This document shows, one piece after another, positions 23,598 through 42,800 of a stretch of 64,000 bases of DNA. Each line of letters opens with the position of its first letter. The first letter of the stretch is position 1. The position numbers and the translations under genes are program-made. Below the pieces are notes generated by a model. That model saw only the letters and a program-made list of their open reading frames with translations, was not told the origin of the DNA and made no database searches. The stretch lies in contig OU342635.1 of NCBI GenBank assembly GCA_910589415.1, positions 8,866,001 to 8,930,000 of the forward strand, given 5' to 3'. Origin of the DNA: Malachius bipustulatus. Lineage: Eukaryota; Arthropoda; Insecta; Coleoptera; Melyridae.

Positions 23598-24021
23598 GGT
23601 ATTTCGGTAAATATCTAGATGAGCGGCATGGGTATAGGGCAAAATGGCTTATACTATCGGATAGCTCGTGTCTCTAGGAGTATCAAGGTACCATTGAATT
23701 TTTGCGCCGGCAAGTAATAGTCGAGATATAAGGCCTTAAAGTGTCATCCTTGCCCTAATACGTGTATTCGTCATATGATTGCGTTCGAACAGGAAACGCT
23801 CGATCGTCGTGTGACCGTCGGATAAGCGAGCTGCCTGTGATCGCGCGTATAATGTTCGAATACACGTATTAGGGCAAGGATGAAACTTTAAGGCCTTATT
23901 TCTCGACTATTACGTGCCGGCGCAAAAATTCAATGGTACCTTGATACTCCTAGAGACACGAGCTATCCGATAGTATAAGCCATTTCGCCCTATACCCATG
24001 CCGCTCATCTAGATATTCACC
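23598..24021. mobile_element. Long-hairpin MITE with 8-base target duplication
   Basis: Arms of about 165 bases (about 23606-23771 and 23856-24021) are almost perfect reverse complements, for example AATATCTAGATGAGCGGCAT against ATGCCGCTCATCTAGATATT. The loop also pairs partly (CTAATACGTGTATTCG/CGAATACACGTATTAG). GATTCCAG flanks both sides exactly, an 8-base duplication as made by hAT or P-type transposases. The left end has eight extra bases (GGTATTTC) before the arm. Confidence 0.82.
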
Positions 24022-24271
24022 GATTCCAGTGCTAGTTTTTCTAATGGTAATGTTATCAAAAAACTTACAGGATTGCTTCAAGCTGCAATAGCTAATTAGA
24101 TTGCGAGATTTGTTATGATCCAGCTGACTTGATTTAACTTTATTGGCTTGATTGGAATGGAATTTTAATGTTTTGGATAAGAGGAATTGCAGAAATTGCA
24201 TTTAATTATAATTTTCTAACGCCTAAATGCTTAATATTATAAGAGGGGATCATTATTTTTGAATAATCTAA

Positions 24272-24510
24272 GGTCCGGTTGCACAAACGTTAATTACAGA
24301 TCTGCCAGATAATTACTGATTTTAAAATGCCCTGTATTATCAAAATGTTGGTCTGATATTGCTGGAATTAAATTCTACCCCCTTTTAGAAGAGTTAATTA
24401 CTGATAAAAAATTAAACACCATTCAAAATATTCACCCTATTTTCAAAATTTGTAATTTAAAATCAGTAATTATCTGACAAATCTTTAATTAACGTTTGTG
24501 CAACCGGCCC
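24272..24510. mobile_element. PIF/Harbinger-type MITE, TAA target
   Basis: The ends are GGTCCGGTTGCACAAACGTT and, reversed, GGGCCGGTTGCACAAACGTT. The inverted repeats continue through TAATTA...CAGATAATTACTGATTTTAAA. TAA lies on both outer sides. Length is 239 bases. Confidence 0.82.
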
Positions 24511-24607
24511 TAAGAATGCCATGCTTTTTGCTTCGCTTTTTGGTAGCTTAGGTACAATAATGATTTCAAACATGTGCTCTTGATCTGTTTTTGTTTTGTT
24601 TTTAAAT

Positions 24608-24779
24608 CTCTAGATCAAAATTGGTGGCAGTAACTGACAATACTAAGAAGGCCATTTGAGAGAAGTGGCAAGCGTAAAATTTTCCTCGAAACATAAGTTC
24701 CTGCTTACTGCTTTTCGCTTCTCGGAAACGACTTTTTTAGTACTGTCAGTTCCTTACTGCCATAAATTTTGATCAAGAG
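24608..24779. mobile_element. Small inverted-repeat element (~170 bases)
   Basis: The left arm CTCTAGATCAAAATT...GGCAGTAACTGACA pairs with the right arm reversed CTCTTGATCAAAATT...GGCAGTAAGGAACTGACA. No coding capacity and no clear target duplication. Confidence 0.6.
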
Positions 24780-25315
24780 AGTCCAGTAAATGTTGACAAC
24801 AGATATGCGGATTTGAAAAAAGAAGACATGTTTTGAAAGTTTTGAAAATGTGACAAATTTGCATTGTTCTTGCTTGTTCTAGAGTAGCTCCAATAAAAGT
24901 ATCAAAAACCTTTAATCGACTAATTAAAAAAAAAAGAAAAAAGAAAAATCTTCACACTTTGAATATTATTAATATATTCCGTAAATCCACCAGGTTAACC
25001 AGGGTTAACCACATGTTAGTGGTTAGCGTTCCGTAAATAAACATGGGCTGTATATACGGAACGAGGTTAACCTGGATCGCGGTTAAAATTTCCTAACCAA
25101 CTTTACCAATGTAAATGATGTAATAATGTCAATGTCAGTGATCAATAACGTCAGTTCAGTATTCAGTGTAACCTTAACCCTACACAATAAAGATAGGAGA
25201 CAGTTGAAATAGCGTTCCGTATCAACTTTCAGTTCCACTATTTACACTAACCATAATAATAACCTGGGTTGTGCCCGGATTGTGGTTATTTAAAAGGTGG
25301 ATATATTTATATTTA

Positions 25316-26860
25316 CAGTACAGCTTCGCAAACCCGGATACATATGGGACCGTGGAGTGTCTGACTTTGAGGGTTATCCGGGTCTCCGGGTTTTATCTTT
25401 TTTTGTCTCTTTACATAACACTAACATGTTTTCTTTAAATTTTATTAAGTAATTAAACATTTTACATTAAAAGCAAAATTTTCCTTAAAACAAAACTAAA
25501 AACTAAAGGTATACATATTTAAAGATGCATAAAATATGTATAATAAAAAATAAAATTAATGTAACATGTAATCAGAAGTGGTTGACTGTTTTAAACTTTT
25601 CAGATTGATTTCTTTTGCTTTTTCAGATAGTTTCTTGAGTAACAGAATATCTTGTATAGCAATGTTATGTTCTTCTGCCCATTTAATACAAATTGAAAAA
25701 GACTTTATTGTTATTGCATCTGCATTCCTTATTTTGTGTTCGTCCTGTTCTTCATTGTCCTTGGTTTCATGTGCCTCCTCTTCTTCTTCTTCATCGTCAA
25801 TGCACTCAGTTAAGTCAACTTCATTTTTTCCTGTCGCCCACTGCCTTATTTCATCTTCTGTCAACTGTGATATTTCACCGATTTTTTGTAAACTTTCCGT
25901 AATTTCTGTTATAATTTCTGTTTCTTTTTGCCAGGATTGCCAATAGAATTTCGTCTTCCTCATCCCATTTGTTTATTTCAGGCCACAGTGGTGACCAACT
26001 CTCATTTATATTATTGATGCTATAATGTTCTGCCGTGCCTTGTCCAAGTTTATCTGCCTCTTTCAAATTATAATTTTTCAAAATTTTGACAACATCTTCT
26101 TCTTGTTGAGAAATCACAGTTTCTAGTAAAAGTTTTCACCATTTCACCTTAATGTTGGGTATGATGAGGTTCTGGTCCATCGGTTGGATCAGAGCAGTAC
26201 AGTTTGGCGGCATAAAAATGACTCTAAAATTGGAATCATTATGTAGCTCCTCTTCAGTAGGATGCAACGGTGCATTGTCTAATAAAAGCAAGGCCTTCTT
26301 TTCTTTGATTTGTTTATGACTGCTAAATGCCGTTTAACAGAAGGAACAAAACAGGTATTAAACCAGTCAATAAAGAGATTTTTGGTCATCCATCCTCTAC
26401 TGGTTGATTTGTAAACAACGGGCAGGACGGAGTCTTTGAAAGCCTTGGATGAGCAAACTTGCTAATGACCAACAGAGACAGTTTGTGAGTTCCAGCGGCA
26501 TTGCAGCAAGGCATAAATGTATCTCTGTCTTTCGAAATTTTTCTGCCAGGGGCCGATTTTTCATTGGCGTGAACCCAAGTGTTTCCAGGCAAAATTCTCC
26601 AAAAAGCAGCCGTCTCGTCTGCATTGTAGATTTGATTCTGACTGACGAGTTCATTTCTTCAACGAGCTTCAAAAATTTTTTTTGAAACGGACTAACAGCA
26701 GCAGTATCACTTGGAACACGTTCTCCGCAAACTTTCAGATATCGTATGCCGTATCTGGCTTTAAATTTACATTACATCCATTACTTGCCAAAAAATCATT
26801 TTTACGTAAAATCATCGTAAAGAAGAGAGAGAAAGCTATTGTAGTCATGTCTGAGCTCAT
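25316..26860 (-). pseudogene. Pogo/Tigger-type (CENP-B-like) DDE transposase, broken and 5' truncated
   Basis: Read on the minus strand, pieces in shifting frames give a recognisable DDE_1 transposase. They include FLASNG, then KKFLKLVEEMN, LPGNTWVHANEKSAPGRK (from 26592), a stretch ending SVKRHLAV, then LLLDNAPLHPTEEEL, and PPNCTALIQPMDQNLI near 26190-26280. A C-terminal acidic and basic tail runs to 25556. Frame breaks lie near 26300-26400, 26110 and 25950. The N-terminal helix-turn-helix DNA-binding part is missing. At 25316 the sequence CAGTACAGCTTCGCAAACCC follows a TA, as expected for a pogo-type terminus, but no matching end was found on the other side. A dead, truncated copy. Confidence 0.82.
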
Positions 26861-27300
26861 TTTAAGAAAATGATTTAATTTTTAAATAACTTTAGTAAAA
26901 TAAATTTCACATATGAAGTCCTGTTCTTTCCCACTTGAGAATTGAGAAAAGGTACATTTATACCTTCATAAATTCAACCAGTCACAGGAATAAATAACCG
27001 GCTGTCAGGTCCAAGAAATCTTCCAATAATGCTGAACAAAGTATGAATCCCTTTGCCTAGGCAGTGATCCAATACCTTTTTTTTTTCTTATTAAGAATCA
27101 ATAAAAATCACGTTTTTTAGATTAAAAAAAAAACAAATTGTGACCATAGCTGTGCAGATCCATAACAAAAAATTATTGGTATTGCTTCGTTTTTGATTTT
27201 CAATATCAAAAAAATCATTTTTTTATGTAGTTTATGTGATATGTATAGTTTAATTAATAACATTGTAGTTTTTTACACTGACCTGGCATGCATCCTCTGG
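26861..27300. other. Spacer between transposase remnant and ribozyme motif
   Basis: AT-rich; no gene or clear repeat recognised. The missing 5' part of the pogo-like element is not here. Confidence 0.45.
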
Positions 27301-27314
27301 TTATTTCTCGATGT

Positions 27315-27362
27315 GCTGTACCGATGAGGTCATAAAGAGACCGAAACAGCGTTGTCTGCAGC
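27315..27362 (+). ncRNA. Hammerhead ribozyme-like motif, type I, one core change
   Basis: Stem I pairs GCTGTA (27315-27320) with TGCAGC (27357-27362), six pairs including one G-U. The core is CCGATGA, differing from CTGATGA at one position. Stem II is GGTC/GACC around ATAAAGA, followed by GAAA. Stem III is short (CAG with TTG in part) around a tiny loop, then the GTC cleavage triplet ending at 27356. The layout equals that of the ribozymes at 63.1 and 63.8 kb. All of them also have GCATCCTC about 24-25 bases before stem I, suggesting common descent. The core change probably lowers or abolishes activity. Confidence 0.72.
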
Positions 27363-27399
27363 TTCAAGATGACTAGATGGCTCTTTGTGTTTGGTCTGC

Positions 27400-28235
27400 C
27401 TCAGGAAGCCCTAGGTTAGAGCGTAAATAGCCCGGAGACTTATTTATGAATTTATAAAATTCACTGCTCTATTAATATTATTATTATTGTAGTTTTTGCA
27501 GTAGTAAATAATATCCTGAGAAAAGGTAACTGTTTGAGTACTGCTGCTAGCGAGGCTGCTGGTCAGAAGTCTATTTACAAATTTTTACCAGCTTATGACG
27601 TATTCCCTACTGTGAAGGTCTTATTACTGTGTTTCTTCGTTTTCAAGTGGAAAGAGGACTTCATATTTGAAATCTACTTTAGTTGAAATTCTCATTTGTC
27701 AGTGTCATAATGTCTATTTCTGCCAGTTTATGGCATTCCTTTTCATTATGTAAGTCATGTTTTTGTTTATTGCTCTATGATTTGTAGATCACTGATTGGG
27801 GTAGTTAAATCTCCTATTACACACCTTCTAACTGTTTGTATTTTATCTGGCAGACATGCTGTTCATTTTATTTCAGGCACTAGTGTTGTTGATGAAAAAT
27901 ATTGTGGATCACACGATACTATACACGTAGAGGGTGTTTTCATTGAGCTAATTTTAAGCATATTAATGAACCATGATAGATATAAACGCTGTATGTAACT
28001 AGTAACTACACATGGTGTTTATGGGTAGTATTTCCAAACACTTTATCCAGTTATTTTCACATGCGTTAAAAATATGAAGGAATTCAAATTCATACACATA
28101 CCTACGTTACTAATGTGTAGTAAATTTGGGAATGTGAACGAAAACGTAACCCTACCCAAACCATTCTTCTTCTTTAGATTTTTGGCTTTTAGCTAGTTTT
28201 AAAGATGTTTAGCCAATTCATAACCACATTATACC
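27400..28235. other. Spacer, no recognised gene
   Basis: No supported coding frame; the 73-codon frame at 27777 has no recognisable features. The rest of the element around the 27.3-kb ribozyme probably continues here, but its limits were not found. Confidence 0.45.
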
Positions 28236-28475
28236 GAAAATATGACACATCAGGAAGGACTATATCGTCCAAACAGCTGCGACCGCGAGAAGGTGTTTGA
28301 AATGGCGGACACAACGTCTCTAGTAATAAAACCATCAATATGGCATATTAATGAAAAAGTCTAACTGTCGTCATATCGAAACAACAATAATTATTAAGTG
28401 TTTCAAAATGGTGGTTTCCGTTGTGTTTACTAGAATGGCCAATAATAGTCCTTCTCATTCCTGATGTTTTATATT
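28236..28475. mobile_element. Small inverted-repeat element (~240 bases)
   Basis: The left part has ATATGACACATCAGGAAGGA; the right part reversed reads ATAAAACATCAGGAATGAGAAGGA. Inner segments pair as well (GTGTTTGAAATGGCGG with CCACCATTTTGAAACAC). No coding capacity; ends approximate. Confidence 0.5.
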
Positions 28476-28783
28476 AAAAGATACATATTGATAAAAATAT
28501 ATTGGCCCTTTTCGGGGTCTCTAGTCTTTCTAGGTCTTTTGAGAGTCTAGAAAGAGAATAAAACACTGTTTCCGCTCAATACTTCCACTTTGTTTGAATA
28601 ATAAAATGATCAATCCAACCACTTAGTCATCTTCTTCTGAATTTACCTCACTTGTCACTGTCTAGTCCTCAGCACAACCACGACTGGTAGCTCTTCTATA
28701 TTATATAGCCTTCTCTTATATCCTTCTGTCTTTTGTCACTAATTCAGATACACTGATTGCTGCCTTTGTAACGTCTTCTTTAA

Positions 28784-29401
28784 CACGTTGAGCACGGGTG
28801 TAGTGGAAAAAATGGAGGTCCACTAGACGGAGGTTCAATTTGGGCTTTTTCAGATATATATAGTCTGTATGAAGTATACTGTATGCTTTTTGTTTGAAAA
28901 CAGCATTTTTTTGTCAAAAATTTTGAAAACATTTGTGAGGCATCACGTTGATGCCTCGCCGTCTTTAGCATAAAATTCTGTTCACTAAGACGGCGAGGCA
29001 TCAACATGATGCCACATTATAAGCTATAGATTGGCTAATCCAAGAGGTTCTTTCCCGGAATTCTCCGCTATCATTTTTTGTATGCATCACTGTAACTACC
29101 AAACCTTTGCTCGCAAACACTAAATTCTACGTTATAACACTTATATCTCACACAGACCACCCATGCTGTTCTCTAAAATCAGTAAATCGAGTAGTATAAT
29201 AAAAATTCAAGGACGGGTTGGCAGAAAATGTTCCTATAGACGGCTATCCTACATATTCCATGCATACAGCATTATAGTGAGACATCAGACTGAGCCACAC
29301 CGTCCCGAAATCCTTTTCACGTGAGACACTCATAGATGTCTCGCCGGCCCGATGAACAATTCAGTGAGGCATCAATGTGATGCCTCGCCGTGCTCAACGT
29401 G
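28784..29401. mobile_element. piggyBac-like MITE with TTAA target
   Basis: Both ends read CACGTTGAGCACGG inward, and each is flanked directly by TTAA (28780-28783 and 29402-29405), the hallmark target of piggyBac. Inside, the motif GAGGCATCA...TGATGCCTCGCCG occurs several times in both directions, like the internal repeats near piggyBac ends. The 618 bases have no transposase. It ends about 240 bases before the Ack start codon. Confidence 0.83.
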
Positions 29402-29642
29402 TTAAGAACTTGAATAGGTATTAAACTTAAAAAAGAAAACATGTATTTGTATGGCATTTTTTAAAAGATTCTTTGAAACGTATTATGCAGCATATCCTAT
29501 CGAATTGTTTTCTCAAAGTGTGTCAATTACTTATAAGTACTTGACATGCTCTCTCTGGAACCAAGTTTTCATGTTGTATTTTATTTCAGCACTCACTCAT
29601 ACTTTTACTTTTACATTTTAGCATTAACAAAAAATAAAAGAA

Positions 29643-36701
<7,059 letters not shown>

Positions 36702-39700
36702 ATAACTGAAACATTGGCAGCTTGTCTTTTTACTGTTAGGAGTATTTTTGTTAGTTGATTGATATGTTCCATTAATTGTTGCAATTATTATTATTATTAT
36801 CATCGATAGGAAAAGATTAGGTAGCATTAGCATAAATATAAATGACAGTGCCAAAGATGAGCATTATTTAATCGCTCGGTATATTTTTCCAGCTCTATTC
36901 ATAATCAATATGGGCTATGAGATGAATGACATAAATGGTAGTGTGAATGGCAGCAATTATTGAACTTTATTTAAACAATTCCAGATCAAGAGTAAGCTTT
37001 ATTTTTGTCCAGTGTTTAGTAGCCATTATTATGATGCTCAATTTACTTGATTTTATTGAAAAAAGCAATATTAGCAATAAGCAGTGCTGTTTCAAGAGCA
37101 GAGCTGTTCAGGTTGAGTTATTTTGTCAAATTGATATGACAACAGTGTTTAATTTTTTTTTTTTGAGTAATGATGTTTTCAGAGTTGGAACATTGTTATA
37201 GTAATTCTGAAATCGCTGTAATAACGAATGTTGCTTGAATAATAGTGGGACTTTTGGAAATATGGCAGTGTTGTCATAGCAGTTGGGTAAATATCAGATT
37301 TGACATTGACACAGCTCTGTTAATTGGTTCTTCTAAATCACATTTTCCCTAGTTTTTATTATTTTCCCCTTTTTTATTAGTGTAGTTATTTAATTTATAT
37401 ACTTCCTTTAGTTTGTAAATATTAATTTAATAAAATCACTTTTACTACACTTGTTCTGCAAGTAATCTAAAAATATAATAAGTTGACAGCCATTTTAATA
37501 ATTTTTGGGAAATAATTTGTATATTATACATTCTACATATGCAGTGGCGCCATATTTTTGATACAGATTATTATTATTATCTAACATTCAAGAAGACATT
37601 TGTAATGGATATGTTCAGGCTACACCCCTGATAATATAAAGGTTCTTCAATACTATACTTGTGAATTTCATGAGAAAAAAAAAATGATATCTCAGGCACT
37701 ATCCACTGTCCTTAATTCAGTATACAAATAATTTGCACAAAAAGTAGACAAACTGGATTTAGAAATATCAGTTCAGAAAACAATTCGCAGATTTGATTTG
37801 GCAACCGAGTAAAAATTATTGGTATTAACTAGGTATTAAATATGTATGCCAAAATTTTATTTATAATATTAAAAAAAAAGGATAACCGGTTTTATCAATT
37901 TATGAATCATCTAAAAAAAAGTGACTAGAGTAAAAGAATAGCTCTCTTAATCTCCAGCTAGAGAAATATCAATGGATTATAGTTCTCAAATTTCAATATT
38001 GATTTCTCAAGAAATACAACAACTATAACGAGATTTAACCAACATTGTTGAAGTTGGCAGCTTATAAAATTAGAACCTCCTGGAATTGCTTCACTTAGCA
38101 AACATAGTAATGTACTAGCAACATTGGCAGCTGTTGACAAAAAAAAATTATGACTTTCAAATTTCAACAGTTTTGTAATAAGCGACCTTGACAACAATAC
38201 TGCTGATTCGGAAGAAGACTGACCTGCCTGTCCTGTGGCTCTGTTGCTTCTCTCAGTTTCCTGTCACTTTTCGAAAGTCTACCTTAAATGCTCATAAATT
38301 TTGGACAATAAAATATTGTAAAAATAAAACTGCTCTAAAAAATCAAGAATTTAATACAGCATGTAATTTGAGACTTCAAGACAGTCTGCAATATTTCATC
38401 GTTTTTAGAACTCATCAGGTAGATGATTGCTATGCTATCAATTAATTTCCTGAAAAAATGTTGAAAATTTTTATCAATTAGAGGACGTCCTTGTGTAGGT
38501 AAATCTCAAAAAGGTTGTCCTTATCTCTCACACAGAATGATTTTTTTGAAATAAGTTTCCCAAAAAAAAAAATGCAGTTTTGAATTTTCTAAACAGTTTT
38601 CTTACTTGCCCTATAGTCAGGGCGCAAGGGGGGGGGGGGCTCTTTTAAAAGAGGGGACTCAAATTTGGGGACATTATCACCCAATTTTTTACATAACATC
38701 CAAGGTTGTAAGAGTCTTGTAGTAAAAGTGGTACTTTTCATTTTTCCTTTAATTTTTATCCTTTTTGATTTGCAGAACCTATTTCATGAAAATGCTAGGA
38801 CGAGAATTTAAGTTAGAGATGTATCCTAATTTATTATTATTATTATTATTTAAGATGTAGCGATATCGAAAATTAAAGAAAATATTTTTTTAGACTGACA
38901 TTATTTTATTGACATCAGAATAATTACATGTACTGAAATAAAAACAATTTCAGATCTACACTAACCTCTCTCTTCAAGGAAAACTTCCATCTGAGAGTGA
39001 AAAATATTAAAAATATTTACAATAACTAATATACAAAACTAATTTGGCGATCCTCCTATTTATACATCCACAAATGCTACAATAATTATTTAGAAATACC
39101 TACAAACGAGGGTCACTAACATCACAAGGGGGGGGGGGGGGAGGGTTTCCTATATTTACAATAATATACATCTTGCATACAGGGTGTTGCATCCAACCAA
39201 CACGAAACGCTTCATAATAATAATACATGGTTACATGACATGAAATCGCTGCAACAAAATTATGGTTGAAAAACACCCCGACCGAATATAAATATTCCTA
39301 AATTTATATAAAGTTGCCTACAATCTAAACAAGCTAATCTAACTCTTCAACTAGTAAAGTTACATAATATACATAAGATATTAGCTTGTGAAAATATATC
39401 ACATTGAAAATAACATATAGGTCGTCGCCAATTAATCGAATAAATTAGTAAATTTATGGTGATGTTATAAATACATTACAATAAAAATTTTGAATTAATA
39501 AATAATTAAGATACTTGATAAAAAGTTTTGACACACACTGGTTCTAAATGTGTAAAAATCTATTAAATGCTTCTATTTCAGTAGTATTTTTGTGAAAGTT
39601 GTCATTTAAATATACACAATAATTGAATCACTCATTTTTTTATGGTCTATAGCCCAGATAATTTTTCATATTTAAAAAAGACCAATTCGGCAGTATAAAA

Positions 39701-39851
39701 AGTAACAGCCTAAAATCTATCACAAGCTAATAAAAAAATATTAACTTATCTAAAATCAAATCAAATGTTCGAGACTTTGCACATTTCCAGCTGCTTAAGA
39801 TACTCGCAAAAGTAAAAAAACCAACACTCAAATTCATCCTTAAAACTGAAA
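36702..39851. other. Convergent 3' region between Ack and the PHD/zinc-finger gene
   Basis: Holds the 3' untranslated regions of Ack (+) and of the gene ending at 39852 (-). An AATAAA at 37429 is a possible distal Ack signal. No coding frame is supported. There are poly-G runs near 38630 and 39129. An ACAGGGTGTTG stretch near 39180 resembles the ends of MITEs elsewhere in the window. Confidence 0.5.
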
Positions 39852-42800
39852 CTACACCCCCAGTAGCTCCCTCTGTCTCTGCTTCCTCTTCCTGCAATCA
39901 GGACAGAACCATTGCCCCTTCGGTGGCACCATTATTCCCACGCACTCAAAATGAAACCACTCGATGGCACAATCGCTCGAATCGCACCCGATCATTTCGG
40001 AAACCTCGTCATAAGGACACCTGCAGTAGCAGTAGAGCTGAGGTGGGGGCCCCTGAGACTGAGCGGCCGGGGGCTCCGATACCGCGATGCTCATCTGCTG
40101 CGGCTCGGAGTCCGAATCATTTGACTGTGACTCGCTCGCCGAATCATCCGCTACCTGAGGCTGGAGGGGTCTGGGCAACGGCGCTGGCAACCTCGGAGGT
40201 GGCGGGGCCCTGGCGTGGTACTGCGGAGGTATTATTCGAGCCGGCGGGACTGCCCTCGGATGCACCCTTAGCTCCCCCGTATGACTCGTTGGTCTGATGG
40301 TCAGGGGCTCGACGACTTCAGGCCTCGGTTGAATCTGGCTCGTTTTTATCGTGATAGGTGGCACGGTCGGAGTCGGAGCCCGCTGCTCTGCCAGGGGGTG
40401 ATGATGATGGACCTTGCGCCACTTCGGAGGGTGCGGATGGTGGTGCGAACCGCCGGCAGCTTTCTCGGCTTCCTCGTCGCTGGAATAGCCATAGAATTTG
40501 TTGGGAACGCGTCTTCGCTTCGAAGCGCGGGTACTCGACGAGTTCAAATCTTGTTTCGATTCCTGCGAGGAACTGTCGAGGGGCGTCTTCGGAGAGGCGG
40601 TCACGGTCGAAGGAGACTGTTTCACGGAAATGGAAGCCGGATGCATGGGAGAGTTTCGAGAGAGGGTCAGAGTTATGGGAGCCACGGTAGGGGGCTGCAT
40701 CGAGGGAGAGTAGCGCTGGTAATATGGGGGAATGTTAATGGTGGTCTCTGCTTCTTTGCGTGTCGTCTTTGACCGCTTCTTCTTTTTCTTCGATTTCGAT
40801 TTCTTTTTCTGCTTGGGTTTTTCGGGAATGATTGTGCTGCTTGGCGTTGTCGGACGACTTGACGTCAACCAACCGTCGTTCGAATTGATCTGCTTGGAAA
40901 TTTGAATAATTAATTTTAATTAATTACGTGTAAAAAAATAAGATTAACTCACTTGTCCCACTTCGGCGAGCATCTGATTCCGTCTCTCTTCCAAAGCCTT
41001 CTTGGCCATCTTAAGGGGATGCTTGTCATAAAACTCCTCGTCTGTATCGCTCTCCGTCGTGTCCAAATCTGATTCTTCTATAGGAGTTTCAACGGGTGGC
41101 AATCGAGGCTTCTCTGTCACCTGTTGCACTGGAGTCACCATAGGAGGCGGTGGTGGAGGTTGCATTTTACCCCCTTTAGCTTTCGCTTTATCCCTATGCC
41201 TTTTCTCTCTTCTCTGTTGCTGCCTCTTACGACCTAAAATTTTTACAGTTTTATAAACCATTTATTTCAAAATGACTGTATTCAAGTATAATTAGTAGAA
41301 TTGAGCAGGAGAATTTTCATACCTTCTTCTGTCGAGCTGTCAGAATCGGAACTGTCGGAACTCGAGCTGGAACTGCCGGAACTGGAGCTGCACGAGCAGT
41401 TCGATCCGCAAGTGCAAGTCGAGCTGCTGCTGCTGCTCGAGCTGGACGAGCTCGATCGCTTCCGGGGGCTCTTCCTAGGATCCTCTCCCGAGGGCGACCT
41501 CGGTTTGTCGCCCTTCGGAGAGCAGTAGTCGTGGTCCACTCGCTGCGACAGATCGGGTTGCATTTCCGTTATGCTAATGTCCGCCTGCGGTTCCGAGACG
41601 TAGCAATAATCGTGATCCATGAGAGCCATTCTGACAGCCTGTGCACCAGACGTTTCCCCACCTTCCTGATTCAACGACTGCGGGTCATCGTCCGGTTTGT
41701 CCGCATCAGTAAACAAGTGATCGATCTTCTCCTTCTCGGCCTGGTAGTTCTTGAAATCGTCCCATATGTTATCCAGGACGGGGGCCTTGTCGACCGGATC
41801 CGGCTCCTGTTCCGAGTTGACGTTGTCCAGCTTCACGTTCTGGCCGTCAGTGTCATCAGTGACGTTTTCGGCCGGTTTCTTTTCATCGCCATCATTTTTT
41901 TCGGTTCCGATCGGATCTTCCAAGGCTGTGAAAGTCTGCTCGGTCTTGTCCAGGAGGTCTTGCAGCGAGTCGTTTGTTTCGACGGTTTTGATGTTTTGAC
42001 CATCGTCGGAATCGCTGTCGCTCTCAGACAGGTTCAGCTCGGGTAAATCGTAAACGTCTATCTTGGGCTTTTTCTCTTCAACATGATCGTCGTTCGTGTC
42101 CTGTTTTATTTCGTTTTCATCAGTCTCGTTCTCTCTTTTATCCTCGTCCACTTCGATCGGCTCGTCAGGAGACTCCTGTAATTATTGAAATGTCATTTAC
42201 CATAATCGTACTATGGAATTCTTATTTTTACAAACAGAGCTCCACATGGACTTCAGTATCATTAGAAAATACCTACTGAAAAAAATAAAACAAAGAAAAA
42301 CCGTCTACAGAAAATAAAACAATTTTTATTTAATTGTACCTCCGTTCTTCATTTATAAATTTGAAAAAAAAAGTAAAAAAATATCAATTTTCAGACTTTT
42401 CTTCTACTCTGTGTATGAGATAGTTAAATTTTTTTATTTCAACCACCTACCTCTGTCTTTGGTTCATCGATCGGCTCCAGATGCTTCCTCTCGTGCTTCT
42501 CGAGCAGCTTCTTTGAAATCAGCCTCTCGGAGCAGCCGTCCATTGTGCACGCGTACGGCTTCTCGCCCGAGTGCACCCTTTTGTGCACCTTAAGGGCGAC
42601 CGCCTTGCTGACGGTCACGCTGCATTCCTCGCATGCGAAGCTGACCGGCGGCACGCAGAAGTGATAGACGTGCGGCCACTTTTTCTGCAGGCACCTTTTG
42701 CACAGCACGCTCTCGGTGCCGTGCTTCCAGAACAGATGCCTAGTGATGTCCGGCTTGTTCCTGTAAGCTATGCCACACCGGTAACAGAAGTGGTGCAACT

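Noticed and set aside
38385..38420. CTGATGAG...GAAA on the minus strand
   Set aside because: Stem II does not close next to GAAA and no cleavage triplet with stem III and stem I pairs can be drawn; not a hammerhead.
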